From positions 1 through 9,424 of the forward strand of contig JAZRDT010000052.1 in assembly GCA_045660385.1 (NCBI GenBank): DNA of 9,424 nt, given 5' to 3'. The position numbers were made by a program, and so were the translations under genes. The notes beneath the pieces were generated by a model. It saw only the letters and a list, made by a program, of their open reading frames with translations, was not told the origin of the DNA and searched no databases. Positions 1 through 6,591 of this stretch are shown in pieces. Position 1 is the first letter of the stretch; each line of letters starts with the position of its first letter. The stretch is from UBA1189 sp045660385. GTDB taxonomy: Bacteria; Bacteroidota; Bacteroidia; Bacteroidales; Bacteroidaceae.

Positions 1-570
1 TACTTCCCCTTCGAGCCCAAGGGCTATCGTCTCGTGTTGGTAAACACCAACGTGAAGCACAAACTCGGTGACGAGTACAACCAGCGTCGTCGCTCTTGCG
101 AGCATGTAGTAGAGGTTTTGAAGCCCAACTATCCCGGTATCGAGACTCTCCGCGACGTAACTTGGGAGATGCTCGAGGAGGCTAAGGCGCTCGTACCTGA
201 GGTTGACTACCGTCGTGCTAAGTACGTTCTCGGTGAGAAGGATCGCGTACTCGCAGTATGTGATGCACTCGAGAAGGGCGACTACGAGACTGTAGGTGCC
301 AAGATGTACGAGACACACTGGGGCATGAGCAAGGACTACGAAGTAAGCTGCGTAGAGCTCGACTTCCTCGCTGAACTCGCTAAGGAGTGCGGCGTTACAG
401 GTTGTCGCGTAATGGGTGGCGGCTTCGGCGGTTGCACCATCAACCTCGTTAAGGATGAGTTGTACGATGCATTCACAGCTGCTGCCAAGGAGAAGTTCAC
501 CGCTCAGTTCGGTCACGCTCCCCTCGTATACGATGTAGTTATCGGCGACGGCTCACGTAAGCTCGACTAA
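1..570 (+). CDS. galK: Galactokinase, C-terminal half (5' end outside window)
   Basis: Galactokinase phosphorylates galactose to galactose-1-phosphate in the cytoplasm, the first committed step of the Leloir pathway. The frame is open from base 1 to the TAA at 568-570, giving 189 residues, about half of a usual galactokinase of about 385 residues. The GHMP-kinase C-terminal glycine motif RVMGGGFGGC is encoded at 406-435; the classical form is RMTGGGFGGC, so only the second and third positions differ. Upstream, an NTNVKHKLGDEYNQRR stretch matches the galactokinase region before the conserved EYNxRR. The N-terminal galactose-binding signature and the ATP-binding motif lie outside the window. 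The gene ends in two hairpins and converges on the RsmI-like gene. The family call is strong; the true start and upstream operon partners cannot be seen. Confidence 0.95.
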   Translation, partial: YFPFEPKGYRLVLVNTNVKHKLGDEYNQRRRSCEHVVEVLKPNYPGIETLRDVTWEMLEEAKALVPEVDYRRAKYVLGEKDRVLAVCDALEKGDYETVGAKMYETHWGMSKDYEVSCVELDFLAELAKECGVTGCRVMGGGFGGCTINLVKDELYDAFTAAAKEKFTAQFGHAPLVYDVVIGDGSRKLD

Positions 571-579
571 TCATCGGTT

Positions 580-610
580 TAGTGCTGTAGGCAATGAGCC
601 ATGAGCACTA
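580..610 (+). other. Nested hairpin just after galK stop
   Basis: TAGTGCT at 580-586 is the exact reverse complement of AGCACTA at 604-610. Inside it, GGC (590-592) pairs with GCC (598-600) around a five-base loop, with a symmetric 3x3 unpaired bulge between the two stems. It begins 9 bases after the galK stop and is not followed by a T-run, so it is not itself a typical intrinsic terminator. It may stabilise the mRNA 3' end or be chance. Confidence 0.4.
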
Positions 611-616
611 CAATAA

Positions 617-650
617 GAAAGCGGATGCGCAGTGCGCATCCGCTTTTCTT
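617..650 (+). terminator. Rho-independent terminator after galK, probably bidirectional
   Basis: GCGGATGCGC (621-630) pairs perfectly with GCGCATCCGC (634-643) around the loop AGT. The stem extends with AAA (618-620) to TTT (644-646), and a T-rich tract follows to 653. On the opposite strand the hairpin is followed by a T-rich run (TTTCTTATT), so it could also stop transcription from the convergent RsmI-like gene that ends at 700. Confidence 0.9.
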
Positions 651-699
651 TTGTTTATACATCGGAACTCGCCCTTAGGAGGAGTTAGATGTGGACTCC

Positions 700-1407
700 C
701 TACTTATATATAAGGAATATGCAGGGAATTTTGTCGATGGGCGGACGCTGGCCCTTCCACTCGGCAACGGTGCGTGTCACGGCATACTCTCCCTCGCATG
801 TAAGGTTGGCAGCAATGCAGAGGCGTGTCTGCGGGCGGCATGAGCGGAGAATATCTTCAAACATCTTCAGGTTACGGTAGGGAGTCTCGATGAATAGCTG
901 CGTCTGATGCTCGGCATAGGCACGCGACTCCAGATGTTTGAGGGTTTTGGCCCTCTCACCTCCATCGATAGGCAGATAACCGTGGAAAGCAAAGCTCTGT
1001 CCGTTGAAACCCGACGCCATCACACTGAGGATAATGCTCGAAGGTCCTACCAAGGGTACCACTTTCAACTTCTTGCGCTGTGCAATGGCCACCACGTCGG
1101 CGCCCGGATCAGCCACAGCAGGGCATCCCGCCTCCGATATAACACCCATGGGCTCGCCAGCCTGCAGAGGCTTCAGATACGAAGCAATTGCCTCGGGCGA
1201 GGTATGCTTGTTGAGTTCATAGAAGGTGAGTTCATCGATATTGATATCGCGGTCGACCTTCTTGAGGAAGCGACGAGCCGAACGGATATCTTCGACGATG
1301 AAATGACGCAACGCCACCACGATATCGTGATTGTAGGAAGGCAGCACCTTCTCGACGGGTGTATCGCCCAATGTGCAGGGGATAAGGTATAATGCAGGAT
1401 CTATCAT
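700..1407 (-). CDS. RsmI-like SAM-dependent methyltransferase (tetrapyrrole methylase fold)
   Basis: The 235-residue protein belongs to the RsmI branch of the tetrapyrrole methylase superfamily. Canonical RsmI 2'-O-methylates C1402 of 16S rRNA using SAM. Recognisable landmarks: an N-terminal LYLIPCTLGDTP strand and loop (residues 6-17; LYIVPTPIGN in RsmI), VEDIRSARRFL (38-48, equivalent to the AEDTRxTxxLL block), VISEAGCPAVADPG (89-102, equivalent to VSDAGTPxISDPG), and VVPLVGPSSIILSVMASG (116-133) followed by FHGYLP. It lacks the C-terminal extension of canonical RsmI (about 280 residues), and several signature positions differ. The rRNA target is therefore an inference and it may be an uncharacterised subfamily. 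I chose the ATG at 1407 because the protein then begins right at the conserved strand; an in-frame opening back to 1464 would run through promoter sequence. It is divergent from the HAD gene and convergent with galK. Confidence 0.82.
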   Translation of the reverse strand: MIDPALYLIPCTLGDTPVEKVLPSYNHDIVVALRHFIVEDIRSARRFLKKVDRDINIDELTFYELNKHTSPEAIASYLKPLQAGEPMGVISEAGCPAVADPGADVVAIAQRKKLKVVPLVGPSSIILSVMASGFNGQSFAFHGYLPIDGGERAKTLKHLESRAYAEHQTQLFIETPYRNLKMFEDILRSCRPQTRLCIAANLTCEGEYAVTRTVAEWKGQRPPIDKIPCIFLIYK

Positions 1408-1461
1408 AAACTGGATAACGAAAATGACAAAGATAGTGTAGCCTACCTCTGTATGCGAATA

Positions 1462-1493
1462 CAAAGGTATAAAGTTTCGGCGGCATTGTCAAA
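1462..1493 (-). promoter_or_regulatory. Bacteroidetes-type promoter for the RsmI-like gene
   Basis: On the minus strand TTTG (1493-1490) is followed after 20 bp by TACCTTTG (1469-1462), matching the Bacteroidetes -33 TTTG / -7 TAnnTTTG pattern. Transcription would start near 1455, giving a leader of about 50 nt. A second -7-like box, TATCTTTG (1435-1428), is nearer the start codon but its best TTTG lies 26 bp upstream, so it is the weaker candidate. Confidence 0.65.
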
Positions 1494-1507
1494 TCATTAT
1501 TTCACTT

Positions 1508-1538
1508 TTCGCAGAATAGGAATAAAATCGTACCTTTG
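1508..1538 (+). promoter_or_regulatory. Promoter for the HAD phosphatase gene
   Basis: TACCTTTG at 1531-1538 is a perfect TAnnTTTG -7 box. A poor -33 match (TTCG, 1508-1511) lies 19 bp upstream. Transcription would start near 1545, leaving about 15 nt before the ATG at 1560. The leader contains AAAGGA only 2 nt from the start codon, too close for a standard Shine-Dalgarno. Confidence 0.6.
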
Positions 1539-1559
1539 CACTCAAGTAACGAAAGGACT

Positions 1560-2213
1560 ATGAACAAACGACTCGCCATCTTCGATCTCGACGGCACGCT
1601 GCTCGACACCGTAGCCGATCTGGCCAATGCCACCAACCAGGCTTTGGCACAATGCGGATACCCTACCCACCCTATCGATGCCTATTACCAGTTTGTAGGC
1701 AACGGCATCAACAAGCTTTTCTTCCGCGCACTGCCCGAAGAGGCACGCACCGAGGAGAACGTACTACGCATACGTTCGCTATTCGTACCCTACTACAACG
1801 AACACAATGCCGACGCCAGCCGCCCCTACCCCGGCGTGAGCGAGCTGCTGCGCACCCTTCAGGAACAAGGCATACAGGTGGCGGTGGCGTCAAACAAATA
1901 CCAGCAGGCTACCGTCAAACTCGTAAAGCACTTCTTCCCCGACATCTGTTTTGCTGCCGTATATGGCCAGCGCGAGGGGGTATCCATCAAGCCCGACCCC
2001 ACGATTGTGTCCGACATACTGAGCGATACCGGCATCACACGCGCAGAGACAATATATATTGGCGACTCGGGAGTCGACATGCAGACGGCCCGCAATGCCG
2101 AGGTCGAGAGCATCGGTGTCAGCTGGGGTTTCCGTAGCGTCAACGAACTGCTCGACAATGGTGCTGACCATATCGTGCACCATGCTGAAGAAATTGCAAA
2201 TCTTATACTATAA
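1560..2213 (+). CDS. HAD-superfamily phosphatase, phosphoglycolate phosphatase-like
   Basis: The 217-residue cytoplasmic protein is a haloacid-dehalogenase-type hydrolase of the Gph/PGMB-like subfamily (HAD-IA, cap inserted after motif I). All four motifs are present: motif I DLDGTLLDT with nucleophile D9 and acid/base D11; motif II VAVASN with S111; motif III lysine K144 in SIKPDP; motif IV GDSGVD with D169 and D173 binding Mg2+. A helical cap fills about residues 17-90 and ends at the usual YPGV turn. Members dephosphorylate small metabolites such as phosphoglycolate or sugar phosphates, and the substrate cannot be told from sequence. The ATG at 1560 is chosen because the protein then starts directly before the first strand; a TTG at 1536 in the same frame overlaps the -7 box. 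It has its own promoter, and the next gene has another, so it is probably monocistronic. Confidence 0.9.
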   Translation: MNKRLAIFDLDGTLLDTVADLANATNQALAQCGYPTHPIDAYYQFVGNGINKLFFRALPEEARTEENVLRIRSLFVPYYNEHNADASRPYPGVSELLRTLQEQGIQVAVASNKYQQATVKLVKHFFPDICFAAVYGQREGVSIKPDPTIVSDILSDTGITRAETIYIGDSGVDMQTARNAEVESIGVSWGFRSVNELLDNGADHIVHHAEEIANLIL

Positions 2214-2216
2214 AAC

Positions 2217-2247
2217 GCAAGTAAACTTGTTTTTTTTCGCTACTTGC
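2217..2247. repeat. 7-bp inverted repeat inside the DPP IV promoter
   Basis: GCAAGTA (2217-2223) and TACTTGC (2241-2247) are perfect reverse complements separated by 17 bp. The right arm ends 2 bp before the -7 box (2250-2257) and the -33 TTG (2227-2229) sits between the arms. This placement suits an operator. A chance dyad is possible, and part of the left arm also forms the weak hairpin at 2218-2237. Confidence 0.35.
2218..2237 (+). terminator. Possible weak terminator after the HAD gene
   Basis: CAAG (2218-2221) can pair with CTTG (2226-2229) around TAAA, and eight T residues follow at 2230-2237, four bases after the HAD stop codon. The stem is very short and weak, so termination would be inefficient. 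The T-run is the stronger half of the evidence. Confidence 0.3.
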
Positions 2248-2257
2248 AGTACCTTTG
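2227..2257 (+). promoter_or_regulatory. Promoter for the DPP IV / fasciclin operon
   Basis: TTG (2227-2229) and, 20 bp downstream, TACCTTTG (2250-2257) fit the Bacteroidetes -33/-7 pattern. The start would fall near 2263, leaving a leader of about 24 nt before the ATG at 2287. The -7 octamer is identical to those of the RsmI-like, HAD and tRNA-Lys promoters here. Confidence 0.6.
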
Positions 2258-2286
2258 CTAAATATTTAGAGAATAACACAAAAGAT

Positions 2287-4488
2287 ATGATAAAGAAAGC
2301 ATTTATGGCCCTCGCAGCAGGGTTTCTTGTAACATTCGGTGCACACGCCGTAGAGCAGCTCGACATCCGCAAAATCACCAACGGCACCTACAGTGCACAG
2401 GGTGTAGGCGGCATGCGTTCAATGAACGATGGAGAACATTACATGATGATTGGCGGCGGTGGCACAAGCATCGTACGCTATGCATTCAAGACCGGCGAAG
2501 TGGTTGACACCCTATTCTCGGTAGACAATGCCCGCGGTTGCGACTTCAAGCGTTTCGACGGCTACATCATGTCGCCCGCCGAGGACCGTATCCTGATACA
2601 GACCAACACGAAGGCCATCTACCGCCGTTCGTTCACTGCAGACTACTACATCTACGATGTGAAGAACAAGAAGATGGTACCCCTCTCTGCAGGAGGTCCC
2701 CAGCAGGTACCCTCATTCTCACCCGACGGCAAGATGATTGCTTTCGTGCGCGACAACAACATCTTCTTGGTGAAGCTATTGTTCAACAACAGCGAGTCAC
2801 AAGTGACCACCGACGGCAAGTTCAACGAGGTGCTCAATGGTATCCCCGACTGGGTATACGAGGAGGAGTTCACCATGAACAAATGCTATGAGTTCAGCGC
2901 CGACAGCAAGATGATTGCCTATGTCAAGAGCGTAGAGAGCCACGTACCCTCATTCTCTTTTGCCATGTATCGCGGCATGGCTCCCAGTTTCGAGGAAAAC
3001 GCGCTCTACCCCGGCGAATACACCTACAAATATCCGCTGCCCGGAGTTGACAACTCAAAAGTGAGCGTACACACCTTCGACATCAAGTCAATGGTAACAC
3101 GCAAAATCGACCTTCAGATTGACGAGGAGGACTACATCCCCCGCATCCACTTCACCTCTGACCCCGAGAAGTTGGCCATCGTGACCCTAAACCGTCATCA
3201 GAACCGCATGGACATGTACATGGCCAACCCGCGCTCTACCGTATGCAAACTCGTGTTGCGCGAGGAGTCAGAGCACTACATCAACGAGCCCACCTATCAG
3301 GACATCCGCTTCTACCCCAACAACTTCATCTTGCAGAGCCAGCGCAACAACTTCAACCACCTGTACCTCTACAACCTCAACGGACAGTTGGTAAAGCAGC
3401 TCACCGATGGCGAATATGAGGTGACCAACTTCTACGGATGGGATGAGAAGACAGGCGAACTCTACTACCAGAGCAATGAAACCAGCCCCCTACGCCGCGC
3501 CGTATACCGTCAGGACAAGAAGGGTAAGAAGACCCGACTCACCCCCGAGACCGGTACCAGCGATGCTGTGTTCAGCAAGAACCTGCAAAACTTCGTGCAC
3601 ACCCACTCAGACATCCACACCCCCGCCGTGATCACCATCGAAAATGTGAAGGGTAAGGTGCTCAAGACCCTCGTCGACAACAAGGCGTTGGCCGAGAAGC
3701 TGAATCAGCCCGGCATGCCCACCAAGGAGTTCTTCCAGTTCACCACCTCGAACGGCGACGTGCTGAACGGTTGGATGGTGAAGCCCGCCACCCTCGAAGG
3801 TCAGTACCCCGTGATCATGTACCAATACAGCGGTCCTGGTTCACAGGAGGTACTCGACAGCTGGCGTGCCGGTTTCTATGGCGGCACCTTATGGGAAAGC
3901 TTCCTTGCCCAGCAAGGCTATGTAGTGGTGTGTGTTGATGGTCGTGGTACAGGTGGCCGTGGAGCCGCATTCAAGAACTGCACCTATTTGGAGCTGGGAT
4001 TGCGCGAAGCCGATGACCAGGTTGAGACAGCCAAGTACCTCGCTACCCTCCCCTATGTTGACAAGAACCGCATCGGCATCTGGGGTTGGAGCTTCGGCGG
4101 CTACAACACACTCATGTCAATGTCTACAGGCGAGGCCGTGTTCAAGGCAGGTATCGCCGTAGCACCTCCCACCTATTGGAAGTTCTACGACTCTGTATAC
4201 ACCGAGCGTTTCATGCGCACTCCGCAGGAGAATGGCGAGAACTACGAAAGAACCTCAGCCATCAACCGCGCCCCCAACCTCAACGGCAGTCTGCTTCTCA
4301 TGCACGGTATGGCCGACGACAATGTACACGTACGCAACAGCATCGAATACTCTGAAGCTTTGGTACAGGCCGACAAGCAGTTCGACATGTTCTACTACAC
4401 CAACCGCAATCACAGCATCTTCGGTGGCAACACCCGTTACCACATCTTCACCAAGATGCTCAATTTCTGGAACGAAAAGTTGAAATAA
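2287..4488 (+). CDS. dpp4: Secreted dipeptidyl peptidase IV (S9B serine peptidase)
   Basis: The 733-residue protein is a prolyl dipeptidyl peptidase of family S9B, which removes X-Pro or X-Ala dipeptides from peptide N-termini. An N-terminal signal peptide (KK, hydrophobic core, AHA then V22) predicts export to the periplasm or surface. Residues of about 60-460 form the beta-propeller. It contains DWVYEEEF (188-195), whose E193/E194 match the double glutamate that holds the substrate N-terminus in human DPP4 (E205/E206). The C-terminal hydrolase domain (about 520-733) has the complete triad: S602 in GWSFGG, D677 in HGMADDNVH, H709 in NRNHSIFGG. The S-D-H spacing of 75 and 32 nearly matches human DPP4 (78 and 32). 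Length equals that of Bacteroidetes DPP IV (about 720-740). A related family option is prolyl tripeptidyl peptidase. The ATG at 2287 is chosen because it opens the signal peptide; the same frame stays open upstream to 2059, but that part overlaps the HAD gene and the promoter. Confidence 0.93.
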   Translation: MIKKAFMALAAGFLVTFGAHAVEQLDIRKITNGTYSAQGVGGMRSMNDGEHYMMIGGGGTSIVRYAFKTGEVVDTLFSVDNARGCDFKRFDGYIMSPAEDRILIQTNTKAIYRRSFTADYYIYDVKNKKMVPLSAGGPQQVPSFSPDGKMIAFVRDNNIFLVKLLFNNSESQVTTDGKFNEVLNGIPDWVYEEEFTMNKCYEFSADSKMIAYVKSVESHVPSFSFAMYRGMAPSFEENALYPGEYTYKYPLPGVDNSKVSVHTFDIKSMVTRKIDLQIDEEDYIPRIHFTSDPEKLAIVTLNRHQNRMDMYMANPRSTVCKLVLREESEHYINEPTYQDIRFYPNNFILQSQRNNFNHLYLYNLNGQLVKQLTDGEYEVTNFYGWDEKTGELYYQSNETSPLRRAVYRQDKKGKKTRLTPETGTSDAVFSKNLQNFVHTHSDIHTPAVITIENVKGKVLKTLVDNKALAEKLNQPGMPTKEFFQFTTSNGDVLNGWMVKPATLEGQYPVIMYQYSGPGSQEVLDSWRAGFYGGTLWESFLAQQGYVVVCVDGRGTGGRGAAFKNCTYLELGLREADDQVETAKYLATLPYVDKNRIGIWGWSFGGYNTLMSMSTGEAVFKAGIAVAPPTYWKFYDSVYTERFMRTPQENGENYERTSAINRAPNLNGSLLLMHGMADDNVHVRNSIEYSEALVQADKQFDMFYYTNRNHSIFGGNTRYHIFTKMLNFWNEKLK

Positions 4489-4515
4489 TCAAACCCTTAC
4501 AAGATATAATAAACT

Positions 4516-6516
4516 ATGAGAAAAAGAAACGAAATCATACGTCGCACTCTTGGCATTGCCGCCATTGGTATCATAGGAGCATGCGTAGACCCCATTGACG
4601 ATGGCGCACGCTACACCTTTACCGGCGACACCGTTGCCAGCTACCTGGAAAAGCACGAAGACACCTTCAGCAGTTTCATCGAGGTAGCCAAGCGTGGCGG
4701 ACGTTTCTCTGTATTGGCAGCCTATGGCCAATACACCTGTTTTGCGCCCACCAACGACGCCTTTGAGCGCTTCCTCTACGTCGAGGACTCACTCTACCGC
4801 GCCACGGGTAAGTTTAGAGGAATCGACTCACCCCACTTTTCCGATCTCTCCGACTCGATGTGTGTCGTACTCTCGCAAACCCATATCCTACCGGATACCT
4901 ACCTCACCACCGACATGTACGAAGGTGTGATACCCACCATGAACTTCAACGACCGCTATTTGGTAGTAAGCTTTGGTAACGACGATGACCAAAACAGCAC
5001 CATCAGCATCAACAACTCCATCATTGCATCATCTGACAATGAGGTTGAGAACGGTGTGGTACATATAGTAAGCAGCGTGGTAGACCCCTCTTCAAACATG
5101 CTTCCCCAGCAGATTGAGAACCACCCCTACCTCAGCATCTTCTACTCGGCATTGAAGGAGACAGGATTGGAGGACTCACTGCAGCTTTACAAGGACTATA
5201 GCTACACCGATGGCGACAAGCTGATACAGCGCTACGATGGTAGCGGCTACTGCAACTACCCCGCCAATCGCTACTACAAGTACACCGCATTCGTAGAGAC
5301 CGACGACACCTACCGCGAGTATGGTATCGAGAATCTCGACGACCTCAAGGCCTTTGCCGAGAAGTGGTATGGCACCGAGGACCAGGACAATCCCAAGAGC
5401 CGCAACAACGCCCTCAACAAGTTCATTTCATATCACCTGCTCGACCGCGAGGTAGCCTACAACCGCTTGGTGTGCTACAACATCAAGAACGACTACTACA
5501 ACTCAGAGGTCAACTTCAAGAAGAATGCCGACCGCTACGAATACTATGAGAGCATGCTCGAATACTCGCTCTTCAAGACCATTAAGAAACTCAGCAGCGA
5601 TGAGCACAGCCCCTACCTGTACCTCAACTTCAGCGATCGCGCCACCGTAAACCCCGAGATGAGCAATCACCTCAACATCAAGATTCTTTCACTCAGTGAA
5701 GTGAGGGACCTTGACGAGAAATACGCCGAGTTCAACCCCAGCGCCCTCAATGGTACCATCCACATCATCGACAAGATCATGATATACAACGAGGACGAGA
5801 TGGCCGGTAATGTCATGAACGAGCGCTTGCGTTTCGATGTATCTGCTCTCATGTCTGAGCTCACCAACAACGGCATCCGCCTCTGTCCGCGTGGTGCTGC
5901 CGGTAACACAGGCGGTAGCGAGTTCTTCATCCCCACCAACTACTGCAAGTACTACAAGTCATACAACGAAGAGAGCCGCCTCTACTACCTCACCGCCAAC
6001 ACAGGCTGGTGCGACTATCAGGGTGATGAGTTCATCGCCATCGGCTCATACGACTTTGCCTACCGCATTCCTCCCGTACCTGCAGGTACCTATGAGATCC
6101 GTTTGGCCTACACCGGATGGCCCACACGCGGTATTGCCCAGTTCTACTTCGATGGCGAGGTAACCGGTATTCCTATCGACCTCCGCTACAAGGGTAACGA
6201 TACCGGTTCGCCCGTAGGTTGGGTCAAAGACTCCAAGACCGACGACAATGGTAAGGCCAACGACAAAGCCATGCGCAACCGTGGCTACATGAAGGGCCCC
6301 AGCATCTACACCTACGGTGGCAACCAGACAGCCCGCGACTACGAAGGCGCCTTGCGCAAGATTATCACCACCAAGTACCTCACCAAGGGCGATCACTGGA
6401 TTCGCATCAAGAACGTGATGGAAGACGACAACGGATACTACCAGTTCATGCACGACTACATCGAGATTGTGCCCATGACCGTAATCCGCAACGAGGAGGG
6501 CGAAGACAGACTCTAA
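4516..6516 (+). CDS. FAS1 (fasciclin) domain lipoprotein
   Basis: The 666-residue protein starts with a lipoprotein signal peptide: basic RKR, hydrophobic stretch and lipobox IGAC with the lipidated cysteine at C23. The following VDPIDD is acid-rich, as in Bacteroidetes lipoproteins sent to the cell surface, though the match to the export signal is loose. The first FAS1 domain (about 38-190) shows the H1 box YTCFAPTNDAF (73-83) and H2 box NGVVHIVSSVV (179-189). A second, diverged FAS1 domain (about 200-425) shows NALNKFISYHLLD (298-310) and NGTIHIIDKIM (412-422). Residues 436-666 form a further domain I cannot name; VPAGTYEIRLAY (521-532) resembles strands of galactose-binding-like beta-sandwiches. 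FAS1 domains are generally adhesion or binding modules, and no catalytic residues are visible. It lies 27 nt after dpp4 with no promoter between, so the two are probably cotranscribed. No SusC/SusD genes are adjacent. Confidence 0.85.
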   Translation: MRKRNEIIRRTLGIAAIGIIGACVDPIDDGARYTFTGDTVASYLEKHEDTFSSFIEVAKRGGRFSVLAAYGQYTCFAPTNDAFERFLYVEDSLYRATGKFRGIDSPHFSDLSDSMCVVLSQTHILPDTYLTTDMYEGVIPTMNFNDRYLVVSFGNDDDQNSTISINNSIIASSDNEVENGVVHIVSSVVDPSSNMLPQQIENHPYLSIFYSALKETGLEDSLQLYKDYSYTDGDKLIQRYDGSGYCNYPANRYYKYTAFVETDDTYREYGIENLDDLKAFAEKWYGTEDQDNPKSRNNALNKFISYHLLDREVAYNRLVCYNIKNDYYNSEVNFKKNADRYEYYESMLEYSLFKTIKKLSSDEHSPYLYLNFSDRATVNPEMSNHLNIKILSLSEVRDLDEKYAEFNPSALNGTIHIIDKIMIYNEDEMAGNVMNERLRFDVSALMSELTNNGIRLCPRGAAGNTGGSEFFIPTNYCKYYKSYNEESRLYYLTANTGWCDYQGDEFIAIGSYDFAYRIPPVPAGTYEIRLAYTGWPTRGIAQFYFDGEVTGIPIDLRYKGNDTGSPVGWVKDSKTDDNGKANDKAMRNRGYMKGPSIYTYGGNQTARDYEGALRKIITTKYLTKGDHWIRIKNVMEDDNGYYQFMHDYIEIVPMTVIRNEEGEDRL

Positions 6517-6539
6517 CCCCCGCTTCATATACCAAACAT

Positions 6540-6570
6540 AAAGGCCGCCACATCCGTGACGGCCTTTTTC
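6540..6570 (+). terminator. Rho-independent terminator after the fasciclin gene
   Basis: AAAGGCCG (6540-6547) pairs with CGGCCTTT (6560-6567). After a C/A mismatch the stem continues with CAC (6549-6551) and GTG (6556-6558) around loop ATCC. Five T residues (6565-6569) follow on the plus strand. On the minus strand the tail is weaker (TTTATGTTT), so it may stop the convergent glycosyltransferase transcript less efficiently. Confidence 0.85.
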
Positions 6571-6591
6571 ATATCCTTACCATTCGTATTG

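Noticed and set aside
907..1392. Plus-strand open frame opposite the RsmI-like gene
   Set aside because: It is a shadow of the minus-strand gene, with no recognisable protein feature.
1408..1464. N-terminal extension of the RsmI-like protein (MYSHTEVGY segment)
   Set aside because: It precedes the conserved first strand, lies in promoter and leader sequence, and would add residues not seen in the family.
2059..2286. Upstream in-frame extension of the DPP IV reading frame
   Set aside because: It overlaps the HAD gene and crosses the dpp4 promoter. The signal peptide begins at the ATG at 2287, which is the sensible start.
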